Below are positions 16,571-24,839 of a stretch of DNA of 64,000 nucleotides, piece after piece. Every line of letters begins with the position of its first letter. The stretch's first letter is position 1. Below the pieces are notes generated by a model, which saw only the letters and a list, made by a program, of their open reading frames with translations, searched no databases and was not told the origin of the DNA. The stretch lies in contig NZ_CP046400.1 in assembly GCF_009762795.1 (NCBI RefSeq), forward strand, positions 1 to 64,000. Reading direction: 5' to 3'. The translations under genes and the position numbers were made by a program. Source of the stretch: Pseudodesulfovibrio cashew. GTDB taxonomy: Bacteria > Desulfobacterota > Desulfovibrionia > Desulfovibrionales > Desulfovibrionaceae.

Positions 16571-17173
16571 ATGGACGCTGTGATATACGCGGGCAGTCAC
16601 CGCAAAGGCGGCAACACGGACCGGGCCGCCGAGCTGTTGGCCCGGGGCATCCGGGAGGCCGGGGGCACCCCGGTGATCAAGACCGTGCGGGAAGCCATAA
16701 TCCTCCCCTGTCTGGCCTGCGGATTCTGCGACGACGCCTCGGACTACGAAGGCCCGGAACGGTGTGTCCTGGGTCACAACGATCAGGCCTGGAGCCTGTT
16801 CGAGCCCCTGTTCACGGCGCGGACCGTCCTCTTCGCCTCGCCCATCTATTTCTACCACCTGCCATCCATGCTCAAGACGTGGATCGATCGGGGTCAGCAG
16901 TTCTGGCGGGCCTGGAACGACCAGGAGCCCTGGATGGCGGACCTGCCCGCACGCACCGCCCACGCCGTGCTGGTGGCAGGGCGCCCCTCGGGCGACAAGC
17001 TCTTCGAAGGCGCGCGCCTGACCCTTTCCTATTTCGTGCGCAACTTCAACCTGACCCTGGCCGAACCCCTCGGCGTCATGGGTGTGGACCATCCCGGCGA
17101 TCTGGTCCGCAAGAACGGATTTGAAAACGAGATCCTCGAGATGGGCAGACGCGCCTGGACCGAAGTCTCGTAA
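16571..17173 (+). CDS. NAD(P)H-dependent FMN reductase / flavodoxin-like oxidoreductase
   Basis: A 200-residue flavodoxin-fold protein. The FMN phosphate loop is GSHRKGGNTDRAAELL (residues 8-23). CLACGFCDD gives a CxxC pair near residue 50. SPIYFYHLPSMLKTWIDR is the second flavin loop of the iron-sulfur-flavoprotein-like NADPH-dependent FMN reductases. The cysteines could hold part of a cluster or a redox disulfide. It starts 2 bp after the probable selenoprotein gene, so the two may work in one redox or sulfur/selenium-linked step; this is inference from position. Confidence 0.85.
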   Translation: MDAVIYAGSHRKGGNTDRAAELLARGIREAGGTPVIKTVREAIILPCLACGFCDDASDYEGPERCVLGHNDQAWSLFEPLFTARTVLFASPIYFYHLPSMLKTWIDRGQQFWRAWNDQEPWMADLPARTAHAVLVAGRPSGDKLFEGARLTLSYFVRNFNLTLAEPLGVMGVDHPGDLVRKNGFENEILEMGRRAWTEVS

Positions 17174-17178
17174 GCGCC

Positions 17179-17898
17179 ATGCTCCATTTTCTGCAGCGGT
17201 TTCTGACAAGGGCGCGGCTGACGTCCACCCGCTGCGGCGTCTGCGGCGTACTTACGGATGAAAACGGCGGCCTGTGTGCGACCTGCGCAGAGCAGCTGTC
17301 TCCACGCACGGGCGGCTACTGCCCCCGTTGCGGCGAAATCTACGGCGATGAGGACGAACCGCCCTCCCCTTGCGGCCAGTGCAGAACCTCGCCGCCGCCC
17401 TGGGAGGCGCTGCGCTTCCACGGCCCCTACGCAGGACTCCTGCGCGACCTCATTCTGGATTACAAATTCCGGGGGGGCCTGCACCACTCGAAGCTCCTGG
17501 CGGACATGGCCTCGGCGGCCTATCCCGACGTGCCCGATGCCGCGCCGGACCTGATAGTCCCGGTCCCTCTGCACCGCAAGCGGTTGCTCTGGCGCGGCTT
17601 CAATCAGAGCGCGGAATTGAGCCGCATCCTATCCCGCCGCCTGGACCGTCCGGTGGAAACGCACGCCCTGACGCGCATCCGCAACACCCGGCCACAGACC
17701 ACCCTTGGCCTGTCCGAGCGCAAGGAAAACATCAAGAAGGCCTTCGCCGCCGCCCCAGAGCGGATAAAAGGCAGACGCGTGCTGCTGGTGGACGACGTCT
17801 ACACCACCGGAGCGACTCTGCGCGAGTGCGCGGAAACGCTCCGCCGCGCCGGGGCCGCTGGAGTGGAAATCCTGGTCCTGGCTCGGGCCATGGGGTAG
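17179..17898 (+). CDS. ComF family phosphoribosyltransferase-like protein
   Basis: A 239-residue protein. The N-terminal zinc-ribbon has paired cysteines at C19/C22, C33/C36 and C48/C51. The C-terminal PRTase domain has the PRPP-binding motif VLLVDDVYTTGAT (about residues 197-209) and the family segment RGFNQSAELSRILS. ComF proteins take part in DNA uptake in competent bacteria and are common elsewhere, where their role is uncertain. It closes the plus-strand operon that begins at 15181 and converges on the lipoprotein gene that ends at 17903. Confidence 0.9.
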   Translation: MLHFLQRFLTRARLTSTRCGVCGVLTDENGGLCATCAEQLSPRTGGYCPRCGEIYGDEDEPPSPCGQCRTSPPPWEALRFHGPYAGLLRDLILDYKFRGGLHHSKLLADMASAAYPDVPDAAPDLIVPVPLHRKRLLWRGFNQSAELSRILSRRLDRPVETHALTRIRNTRPQTTLGLSERKENIKKAFAAAPERIKGRRVLLVDDVYTTGATLRECAETLRRAGAAGVEILVLARAMG

Positions 17899-17902
17899 AC
17901 CA

Positions 17903-18316
17903 TTAGTCCGTGAAGTGAATATCCCAATCGAAAAGCACGCCGTCGAACTCGCTCTCGGGCGTAAACCGGTGCTTGAACCGGAGCGGAGTGCGCAGGTCCC
18001 TGCCGATCATGGGCACGGAGTAGCTGTCGAAGACCGTCCCCTCGCGGGTCAGCCCGAAGTCGAGCAGGGCCAGTTCGATCTCCCTGTCGCGCGGTCCATT
18101 CAGGAGCGTGGCCGTTCCGGTGATGATGTAATCGGTGGTTGTCTCGCGCACGATCTCGTAGTTGATGACCATGTCCGGATAGTCGGCCTCGCCGCCGCAA
18201 GGGAACAGGCGGCAGCCCTGGATGCGGTGCGGATTGGCATGCCGGGACGAGTGGGCGGAGCAGCCCAGACTGAGCAGACACAAAAACAGACTTGACAGAA
18301 GCAGTATTTTCCTCAT
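17903..18316 (-). CDS. Small lipoprotein of unknown function
   Basis: A 137-residue protein with a lipoprotein signal: MRKILLLSSLFLCLLSLGC, Cys at residue 19. The mature part looks like an immunoglobulin-like beta fold: MVINYEIVRETTTDYIITGTATL, then LALLDFGLTREGTVFDSYSVPM and a C-terminal FDGVLFDWDIHF. I do not recognise the family. I chose the start at 18316 because the signal peptide begins there; the open frame extends further upstream only across the antisense of rplU. It is monocistronic and divergent from rplU. Confidence 0.8.
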   Translation of the reverse strand: MRKILLLSSLFLCLLSLGCSAHSSRHANPHRIQGCRLFPCGGEADYPDMVINYEIVRETTTDYIITGTATLLNGPRDREIELALLDFGLTREGTVFDSYSVPMIGRDLRTPLRFKHRFTPESEFDGVLFDWDIHFTD

Positions 18317-18394
18317 TATCCTTCCTCGGTTGCAGGGGGGCATAACAGAGCTTGCGCCCGCATGCAAAAAATATAAAAAAAGATCACAAGGGGC

Positions 18395-18424
18395 TTGACT
18401 TCCCGGCCGAGTTGCGGCTAGGTT
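18395..18424 (+). promoter_or_regulatory. Probable sigma70 promoter of rplU-rpmA
   Basis: TTGACT at 18395-18400 lies 18 bp before TAGGTT (18419-18424), which precedes the L21 start by 30 bp. The -35 element is strong and the -10 weak. AT-rich sequence lies upstream, as is common before ribosomal protein operons. Confidence 0.5.
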
Positions 18425-18454
18425 GCCTCCTCTTACGAACTGGAGGTTTCTATT

Positions 18455-18766
18455 ATGTTTGCTATCATCGAGACCGGCGGGAAGCAGTACCGCGTTGAAG
18501 AAGGTCTTGAACTCAAAGTAGATTTGCTGAAAGCCGATGCCGGCGACGCGTTGAGCATCGATTCCGTGCTCCTGGTTGACAAGGACGGCGACACCAAGAT
18601 TGGTGCCCCCTATGTCGACGGTGCCAAGGTCGACTGCGAAGTCCTGGGACACTCCCGCGGCGAGAAGATCATTGTCTTCCACAAGCTGTCCAAGAAGGAC
18701 GCCCGCAAGACCCAGGGCCACCGCCAGGACTATACTTCCATCAAAGTCAAATCCATCACGGCCTAG
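18455..18766 (+). CDS. rplU: Large ribosomal subunit protein bL21
   Basis: A 103-residue ribosomal protein of normal length. It starts [17 protein letters not shown] and ends with the conserved [22 protein letters not shown]. It binds 23S rRNA next to L20. A Shine-Dalgarno (CTGGAGG) lies 8 bp before the ATG. The gene order rplU-rpmA-obgE is conserved across bacteria and is followed here. Confidence 0.97.
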   Translation: MFAIIETGGKQYRVEEGLELKVDLLKADAGDALSIDSVLLVDKDGDTKIGAPYVDGAKVDCEVLGHSRGEKIIVFHKLSKKDARKTQGHRQDYTSIKVKSITA

Positions 18767-18786
18767 TTGCCGGAAGGGAGGATACA

Positions 18787-19056
18787 ATGGCTCATAAGAA
18801 AGCTGGCGGTAGTTCCAGAAACGGACGCGACAGTGCAGGTCAAAGACGTGGCGTGAAGCGCTTCGGCGGCCAGGAAGTGGTTGCCGGCAACATCATCGTC
18901 CGTCAGGTCGGTTCCACCTTTCATGCCGGAGAAGGCGTCGGCACGGGCAAGGACTACACCTTGTTCGCCCTGCGCGACGGCATCGTCAAGTTCGAGAAGT
19001 ACAGCCGCAACAAGGTCGTCAAGACCCGCGTGCTCGTTCTTCCCGCCGAAGCCTAG
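18787..19056 (+). CDS. rpmA: Large ribosomal subunit protein bL27
   Basis: An 89-residue protein with the family start [24 protein letters not shown] and the [29 protein letters not shown] core. The N-terminal tail reaches the peptidyl-transferase centre. No cleavable N-terminal extension, as in Firmicutes, is present. The gene lies 20 bp after rplU and is followed by a strong terminator at 19083-19123, so expression of the downstream GTPase is partly uncoupled. Confidence 0.97.
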   Translation: MAHKKAGGSSRNGRDSAGQRRGVKRFGGQEVVAGNIIVRQVGSTFHAGEGVGTGKDYTLFALRDGIVKFEKYSRNKVVKTRVLVLPAEA

Positions 19057-19082
19057 CCTTCGGAAGAACTCGCATTTTCTCC

Positions 19083-19123
19083 GGGCAGGAGACGCTCTAG
19101 GTAGCGCCTCCTGCCCGTTTTTT
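19083..19123 (+). terminator. Terminator between rpmA and obgE
   Basis: GGGCAGGAGACGCT (19083-19096) pairs with AGCGCCTCCTGCCC (19103-19116) with one mismatch around CTAGGT, followed by six T residues at 19118-19123. It separates the ribosomal genes from obgE, which starts 41 bp later. Confidence 0.85.
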
Positions 19124-19163
19124 GCGTATTGAATTTTCTCCGGCCACGGGCCAGGGGGACACC

Positions 19164-20222
19164 ATGCGATTTGTGGATGAAGCGATCATCACGGTGCGTT
19201 CAGGCAAGGGCGGCAACGGCTGCGCCAGCCTGCGACGCGAGGCCAACGTGCCCAAGGGCGGCCCTGACGGCGGCGACGGCGGCAAGGGCGGCGACGTGGT
19301 TTTCCGCGCCACCAACCGCCTGATGAGCCTCTACGACTTCCGGCTGCACCGCCACTACTTCGCCAGGAACGGCGAGGGGGGCATGGGCCGCGACCGCTAC
19401 GGCAAGGCCGCAGACGATCTCTACGTGGATCTGCCCGTAGGCACCCTGGTCTTCGAGGTCACCGAACATGAGGACGGAACGACCACCGAGGAGCTCCTCA
19501 CCGACCTGGTGGAGGATGGCACCGAAATGGTCATCTGTCAGGGCGGCAAGGGAGGACGCGGCAACCTGCACTTCAAGTCGTCCACCAACCGCACTCCGCG
19601 CTACGCCGAGCCCGGCTTCCCCGGTGAGGAGAAGCGCATCCGCCTGGAGTTGAAGATCCTGGCCGACGTCGGCCTGCTCGGGCTGCCCTCGGCGGGCAAG
19701 TCCACGTTCATCTCCCAGGTCTCGGCTGCCCGGCCCAAGATCGCGGCCTACCCCTTCACCACCCTGGTGCCCAACCTCGGCGTCATCGAAAACGACGACT
19801 ACGAGCGCATGGTCATCGCAGATATCCCCGGCCTGATCGAGGGCGCGCACGAAGGCAGAGGACTGGGCATCCAGTTCCTCAAACACGTGGAGCGAACTCG
19901 TTTCCTGGTCCACCTCCTGGCCGTGGAGGACCTCAACCGCGAGGACCCGCTGGACGGCTACGAGATGCTCACTCAGGAGCTGCGCGAATACAGCGCCGAC
20001 TTGGGAGAAAAGATTCAGATCAGGGCCATCAACAAGATCGACACCCTCACCTCCGACGAACTGGCCGAGCTCAAGGCCACGGTGGAGTCCACGGGAGAGA
20101 AAATCTACTTCGTCTCCGCCCTGACCGGCGAAGGCGTGGACGAACTCCTGGACGCCATGTGGCGCCAATTGGTCAAACTCAATGACGAGGAAGCGGCCCG
20201 GAAAGAATCCCCGAGCGATTAG
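19164..20222 (+). CDS. obgE: GTPase ObgE/CgtA
   Basis: A 352-residue essential GTPase involved in 50S ribosome maturation and stress response. The Gly-rich Obg domain (residues 1-158) starts MRFVDEAIITVRSGKGGNGC. The G domain follows with G1 GLPSAGKST, G3 DIPGLIEGAHEGRGLG, G4 NKID and G5 VSAL. The C-terminal extension is short. A GGGGGA Shine-Dalgarno decides the ATG at 19164. In relatives the next gene is usually proB; here proB is 3.4 kb away, with three unrelated genes in between. Confidence 0.95.
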   Translation: MRFVDEAIITVRSGKGGNGCASLRREANVPKGGPDGGDGGKGGDVVFRATNRLMSLYDFRLHRHYFARNGEGGMGRDRYGKAADDLYVDLPVGTLVFEVTEHEDGTTTEELLTDLVEDGTEMVICQGGKGGRGNLHFKSSTNRTPRYAEPGFPGEEKRIRLELKILADVGLLGLPSAGKSTFISQVSAARPKIAAYPFTTLVPNLGVIENDDYERMVIADIPGLIEGAHEGRGLGIQFLKHVERTRFLVHLLAVEDLNREDPLDGYEMLTQELREYSADLGEKIQIRAINKIDTLTSDELAELKATVESTGEKIYFVSALTGEGVDELLDAMWRQLVKLNDEEAARKESPSD

Positions 20223-20243
20223 GCCGTTCAATTATCGACACGC

Positions 20244-22010
20244 CTAGCTCCAGCGTTTATGGAGATCAAGCCGAATACGGGCCGAGGTCCCTTTCGGCGT
20301 CTCCTCCCCGCTCATTTCGCAGATGGTCTCAAACAGGCCATGGAGCGTCAGTTCCGCCTCGTTGGCCAAGCCCCTGGCAGCGGCGTCAGGATCGACGTCC
20401 GCGCCCGCCAGTCCGCCGTCAGCCGTGATCACGGTGGTGGAGCTTTGGCCGTCCTCTTCGTTGGAGAACACCGAATGGGTGGTCAGCCGGTCCGGTTCAT
20501 CCAGTCGCATTTTCATGGATTCGCGGGACTCCGCACTTTGCCTTGAACGCACCCGCCCATTCTCATACCGCTCCACCTCATGCCCGGTTTTCCGCAGAAC
20601 CACCGGGGAATCGTTTTCCGTGAGGCCGCGCGCCGTGTGAAATTCCAGAGCCCGCTCATGGTGGAGGTAGTCCGCCTTGCGCGCCGACTGCGTGTCTTTT
20701 TTGCGCATGACCAGATCCCCTTCGCTGTACAGCTCGTCGGTCCACGAAATATCGTAGGGTTTATCCGGGCTGCCGTTATCGGCGATGCCCTCGGCGTCGC
20801 TGTAATCTCCGGCCGAAATATGGCGGCGCAGTCCCGCCATGAAGAATTCGGGCTCCGCTGAGCTCTCCATCAGGTTGGCATTCAACAGGTCAGCCGCTGG
20901 CTGCGGTTCCTCGCTCACGTATTGCGCCTCGGACAATCCCAGTGTCTCCAACAGGCCGGGGCGTGAAGCGAGCCCCGAATGGGCGGTCTCGCGCAGGGTC
21001 ATGGAGCCGTATCCGCGCCGGACCAGCTCGCCCTCGTTGTACCAGGAGACCTCTACCGACTGGTCCTGCTTGCCGTCATCAGAGGTGTCTGCCTTGTCCT
21101 TCTGCCGGTCGCCCAGAGCGGCGCTGCGCACCAACTCGCCGTCCTCGTCGTAGTCGCGAATCTCGATGGAAAGTTTGGTGTCGTGCTCCAACTCGCGGGT
21201 GGTCAGCTCCTCCATGTCGCCGACCTTTTGTCCCCTGTTGGAGAGCTGCTTGTAGCGTCCCTCATGATCCAGAACGATGTCCCGCCGCACCTTCTGGTTG
21301 TCCCCGTACTCACGGATGTCCGCATGGTAAGTGGCGATGTGTTTCTCCAGAGTCACCTGGCTGGCCAGGCTGCCCACGTCGCTGGACACGGCCTTGACGC
21401 CCCGGTTCAGGAGCGCGTTGATCCGCTCCTCCCGATCCACGTTGTCCGCGCCTCCGTTGCTGTTCCAGGAGTCGAGCAGCATCTCGTCCCGCATGTCGCC
21501 CGTGAGTCTGCCGTCCTTGAACCACTGAACGTCGCGCCGCATGGACGCGGAGGACCAGCCTCCCCTGCCGCGCAACTCCAAAATCTCCGTATGAACCGAC
21601 TGAACAACCTCGCCCGACTTGTCGTAGAATTCCGTGTCCAGAACCGCGCCGCTGTCCGAAATACTCCCCTTTACCGACTTGACCAGCCGCCCGTCCTTGA
21701 ACTCCTCGATGCTCAGCTTGCCGTCCTCGATGGACACCACCTGCGTATTGCCGTTCTTCAGGGTGTATTCGCCGCTCTTCATGCCGGAGGAGAGCTTCCA
21801 GGCGGTGCCCCCGTCTTCCTCCTGCCCGGCCCGATCCTCGGCGGCCTGCAGCATAGCCTGGTTGGCAAAGGAGGCGCGGAGTTTCTGCTGCGCCTCCTCG
21901 CTGATGGTGACGGTATCAGTGTCCACGACGGACGAATCGGATGGGGAAGCAGCCCGGATTGCCGGAGAGGATGCGGTTTGTAACGTGGCGGAATCGATCG
22001 GTTGAACCAT
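20244..22010 (-). CDS. 588-residue cytoplasmic protein of unknown function behind a sigma28-type promoter
   Basis: It has no signal peptide or membrane segment and no family I recognise. Residues 1-60 resemble the disordered start of flagellar regulatory proteins, with an SDSSVVDTDTVTISEEAQQKL segment. The rest contains several short repeats of the type WFKDGRLTGDM, WYNEGELVRRGYG and YENGRVRSRQ, spaced among charged stretches and recalling MORN-like beta hairpins. I place the start at 22010 because of the AGGAG Shine-Dalgarno and the promoter at 22070-22096; the frame stays open further upstream but that part is antisense of a real gene. The promoter suggests expression with flagellar late genes. 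Confidence 0.75.
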   Translation of the reverse strand: MVQPIDSATLQTASSPAIRAASPSDSSVVDTDTVTISEEAQQKLRASFANQAMLQAAEDRAGQEEDGGTAWKLSSGMKSGEYTLKNGNTQVVSIEDGKLSIEEFKDGRLVKSVKGSISDSGAVLDTEFYDKSGEVVQSVHTEILELRGRGGWSSASMRRDVQWFKDGRLTGDMRDEMLLDSWNSNGGADNVDREERINALLNRGVKAVSSDVGSLASQVTLEKHIATYHADIREYGDNQKVRRDIVLDHEGRYKQLSNRGQKVGDMEELTTRELEHDTKLSIEIRDYDEDGELVRSAALGDRQKDKADTSDDGKQDQSVEVSWYNEGELVRRGYGSMTLRETAHSGLASRPGLLETLGLSEAQYVSEEPQPAADLLNANLMESSAEPEFFMAGLRRHISAGDYSDAEGIADNGSPDKPYDISWTDELYSEGDLVMRKKDTQSARKADYLHHERALEFHTARGLTENDSPVVLRKTGHEVERYENGRVRSRQSAESRESMKMRLDEPDRLTTHSVFSNEEDGQSSTTVITADGGLAGADVDPDAAARGLANEAELTLHGLFETICEMSGEETPKGTSARIRLDLHKRWS

Positions 22011-22069
22011 GCCGGTCTCCTGAGGAAGTTGACGTACCGTTTCGCGGCGCGGCACGCCGCATGACGTCT

Positions 22070-22096
22070 TGATCGGCATAATGCAAAGAATCTTTA
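22070..22096 (-). promoter_or_regulatory. Probable sigma28 (FliA) promoter
   Basis: On the minus strand it reads TAAA-N15-GCCGATCA. The flagellar sigma28 consensus is TAAA-N15-GCCGATAA, so it matches at 11 of 12 fixed positions with exact spacing. It ends 59 bp before the start codon of the 588-residue protein. Confidence 0.65.
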
Positions 22097-22236
22097 TACT
22101 ACCTATATATTTCCTCAATACTTTGTATTCCCCAGTCCGGCTAAAAACTCCATCGACACAGTGGTCCGATGGCGCAACTGTGCACCACCGGACCAAACTT
22201 GGAATCATAACCAAATTCGGGAGGGACCATACGTGT

Positions 22237-22626
22237 CTATGCCTTTCCCGCCGCATCGCGCTCGGCAAAGACCTCCTTGGCCAGAAAGAGCGCATTGAGG
22301 GCAGCCGGAAACCCCGCATAGACGGTCAACTGGACAAACGCCTCCACTACCTCCTCGCGGGTCCAGCCCACGTTGAGCGCGCCGTTGACGTGCACCCGCA
22401 GTTGCGGTGTGCAGGTCCCCATGGCGGCCATGGCGGCGATGGTCACCAACTCCCGCTCCTTGAGACCAAGGCCGGGCCTGGAGTAGACGTCGCCAAAGGG
22501 GAACTCCAGCAGAAGCCGTCCTGCGCCGGGGGCAACCTCCTCTATGGCCGCCACCACTTCCTCGCCCAACTCGCCGTCCACCTCTCGCAGCTTCGCCAAT
22601 CCGCGTTCATACCGTTCGTTGTTCAT
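22237..22626 (-). CDS. Carboxymuconolactone decarboxylase family protein
   Basis: A 129-residue helical protein of the AhpD/CMD superfamily, usually a homohexamer. The domain core reads KERELVTIAAMAAMGTCTPQLRVHVNGALNVGWTREEVVEAF. The CxxC of AhpD peroxidases is absent (only one Cys, in GTCTPQ), so it belongs to the decarboxylase-like branch, whose substrates vary. It is divergent from a LysR gene 90 bp away, the usual layout for a regulator and its target. Confidence 0.85.
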   Translation of the reverse strand: MNNERYERGLAKLREVDGELGEEVVAAIEEVAPGAGRLLLEFPFGDVYSRPGLGLKERELVTIAAMAAMGTCTPQLRVHVNGALNVGWTREEVVEAFVQLTVYAGFPAALNALFLAKEVFAERDAAGKA

Positions 22627-22716
22627 GACAACCTCCTTTTTCCCTTGTCTAGACCGCCCTCTATGATTCGTCCAATATTGCTTTTCTTCTTTTGTGACAT
22701 GATTTACATATCAATT

Positions 22717-23616
22717 ATGGACACCAGAAAACTGCGCTATTTCGTGGCCGTGGCAGAGCGACTCAATTTCCGCAGGGCTGCCGAGGCCCTGCATATGACC
22801 CAACCACCGCTTTCCCAGCAGATTGCCGCTTTGGAGGAAGAATTGGAGACCGTTCTGCTCGTGCGAGATCGGCGCACGGTTCGCCTGACCCCGGCAGGAG
22901 AATGTCTGCTGGAGGAGGCCCGGCGTATCCTGGCCAACCTGGAAATCGCCCGACAGCGGGTAAAGGATGTTGGCGCGGGACGCACCGGAAGACTACGGAT
23001 CGGCTTCGTGGGTCCGGCCATCGACGGCCCCCTGTCCGCAGACATTCGAAACTTCCGCCGGAAGCACGAGAACGTGGCCCTGGAACTGCACGAACTGCCC
23101 ACGGCGGCGCAACTGGACAGCCTCCGGTCGGGAGACCTGGACCTTGGCATGGTCAGGCTCGTCGGACACGACGCCTCCGACCTGCGATGCGAAGTCTACC
23201 ACCGGGAGCGATACGTGCTGGCCGTACCCGGAGACCACCCCCTGGCCGGACGTCAGTCTGTGACTCCTGCGGACCTGGACGGCGAGCCCATGATCCTCTT
23301 CGCCCGCCGCCAGAACCCCATACTGTACGACGCCTGGGCCGCCAGCCTGGCCGACTCCGGCGCACGCCTCTTCGTGGCCCAGGAAGCGGCCACCAAGCAC
23401 ACCGCCGTGGCCCTTGCCGCTGCAGGGCACGGAATCGCCCCGGTGCCGGAATCCACTGCCGATACAGGTAGACGGGGCGTCCGCTTCATCCGGTTTGATG
23501 GGAACATCCCGCCGCTTGAGCTGCACGCGGTCTATCCGCCCAAATCGATCTCGCCTGTTCGGGACGCCTTTCTGCGCAGCCTGGACACGGATTCCGGCCG
23601 AGAAAAATCCGCTTGA
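22717..23616 (+). CDS. LysR-type transcriptional regulator
   Basis: A 299-residue regulator. The N-terminal winged helix has MDTRKLRYFVAVAERLNFRRAAEALHMTQPPLSQQIAALE. The ligand-binding half has GRLRIGFVGPAID at its start and the LysR two-lobe pattern. The ATG at 22717 fits the family start; another ATG 18 bp upstream would add MIYISI. The divergent decarboxylase-family gene is its likely target. Both interrupt the usual obgE-proB neighbourhood. Confidence 0.9.
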   Translation: MDTRKLRYFVAVAERLNFRRAAEALHMTQPPLSQQIAALEEELETVLLVRDRRTVRLTPAGECLLEEARRILANLEIARQRVKDVGAGRTGRLRIGFVGPAIDGPLSADIRNFRRKHENVALELHELPTAAQLDSLRSGDLDLGMVRLVGHDASDLRCEVYHRERYVLAVPGDHPLAGRQSVTPADLDGEPMILFARRQNPILYDAWAASLADSGARLFVAQEAATKHTAVALAAAGHGIAPVPESTADTGRRGVRFIRFDGNIPPLELHAVYPPKSISPVRDAFLRSLDTDSGREKSA

Positions 23617-23666
23617 CGCCACGCGCTTCTTGCCAGCGTACAGGGAGTTGCTGTACCGTGCCGACC

Positions 23667-24827
23667 ATGACGCAATCCGATGTGAACAGGAGCGCATTCC
23701 TGAAAGATATTCGCCGAGTGGTGATCAAGGTGGGCAGCGCCGTGCTGACCACAGGAGAGGGGTTGAACCCGGACGCCATCGACCGTTTGGCGACCCAGCT
23801 CTCCGCCCTGCGGGACCGGAACATCGACGTGGTGCTGGTCTCTTCCGGCGCGGTGGCCGCCGGGCGGCAACGCATCTGCGAACGCACCAGGCAGTGCAAC
23901 AAGGAATACGGCGACATGGCCTCGCGCCAGGCCGCCTCGGCCATAGGCCAGGGTCGGCTCATGCATGATTATGACGAGGCCTTCGCCAAGCACGGCAAGG
24001 TCACGGCCCAGGTCCTGCTGACCCGCAGCGGGCTTAAATTCCGCGACCGCTTCCTCAACGCGCGCAACACCCTGGAGCGCCTCCTTGAGTGGGGAGCCAT
24101 CCCCATCATCAACGAGAACGACACGGTCTCCACCCACGAGCTGGAGTTCGGCGACAACGACACCCTGGGGGCCATGTGTTTGGGCCTGACCGGCGCAGAC
24201 CTGTTCGTCAACCTGACCAGCGCAGACGGCGTATTCGACAGAAACCCGGAAAGCAACCCTGACGCGCGGGCCATCCCGGTCATCGAGGACATAGCCTCCC
24301 TGGACATCGAAGCCATGTGCGACGGCAAGACCAACGTGGGCACGGGCGGCATGTATTCCAAACTGCGTGCGGCCCGTCGGGCGGCCCAGCTGGGCGTGCC
24401 CACCCTGATCGTCTCGGGCAAGGGCGCGTTCGACATTCCGGCCGCCCTTGACGGCGCGGAACGCGGCACCCTGGTCCTGCCCGAATCCAAGACCGTTTCC
24501 AGCAAGAAATTCTGGCTCGCCTACCACGACGACCCGTCGGGCTCCATCATGGTGGACAAGGGTGCGGCCAATGCCCTGCTGACCAAGGGCAAATCCCTGC
24601 TCCCCATCGGCATTAGCGCGGTGGAGGGGTGCTTCGACCGCGGCGCACTGGTCTTCATCAAGGACCCGGACGGCGAAGAGCTGGGCGTGGGCCTGACCAA
24701 TTTTTCCTCCAACGAGCTGGAACGCGTCAAAGGCAGGCGCACCTCCGAACTGGCAGACATTATCGGCCCCACCTCCTTTGACGAGGCGATTCACCGCGAC
24801 AACATGCTCCTGGACGCCGCGATCTAA
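23667..24827 (+). CDS. proB: Glutamate 5-kinase
   Basis: A 386-residue enzyme that phosphorylates glutamate, the first step of proline synthesis. The amino-acid-kinase domain starts RRVVIKVGSAVLTT and has LVSSGAVAAGR, NENDTVS and GTGGMYSKLRAARRA. The C-terminal PUA domain (about 290-370) includes GKSLLPIGISAVEGCFDRGA. The length is typical of PUA-containing ProB. The ATG at 23667 removes a short upstream extension that lacks homology. It probably belongs to the obgE neighbourhood in relatives. Confidence 0.94.
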   Translation: MTQSDVNRSAFLKDIRRVVIKVGSAVLTTGEGLNPDAIDRLATQLSALRDRNIDVVLVSSGAVAAGRQRICERTRQCNKEYGDMASRQAASAIGQGRLMHDYDEAFAKHGKVTAQVLLTRSGLKFRDRFLNARNTLERLLEWGAIPIINENDTVSTHELEFGDNDTLGAMCLGLTGADLFVNLTSADGVFDRNPESNPDARAIPVIEDIASLDIEAMCDGKTNVGTGGMYSKLRAARRAAQLGVPTLIVSGKGAFDIPAALDGAERGTLVLPESKTVSSKKFWLAYHDDPSGSIMVDKGAANALLTKGKSLLPIGISAVEGCFDRGALVFIKDPDGEELGVGLTNFSSNELERVKGRRTSELADIIGPTSFDEAIHRDNMLLDAAI

Positions 24828-24839
24828 CCGGAATCCATT

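Noticed and set aside
18317-18787. Extension of the small lipoprotein gene upstream into the rplU region
   Set aside because: The upstream portion is antisense to rplU, and the lipoprotein signal peptide begins exactly at the ATG at 18316.
22162-22195. TGGTCCG...CGGACCA inverted repeat as a terminator of the decarboxylase-family gene
   Set aside because: The loop is long (20 bases) and no T run follows on the minus strand, so it is weaker than the other terminators in the window.
22011-22319. N-terminal extension of the 588-residue protein by 103 codons
   Set aside because: The extra part crosses the sigma28-type promoter and the antisense of the decarboxylase-family gene. A Shine-Dalgarno and good start codon exist at 22010.
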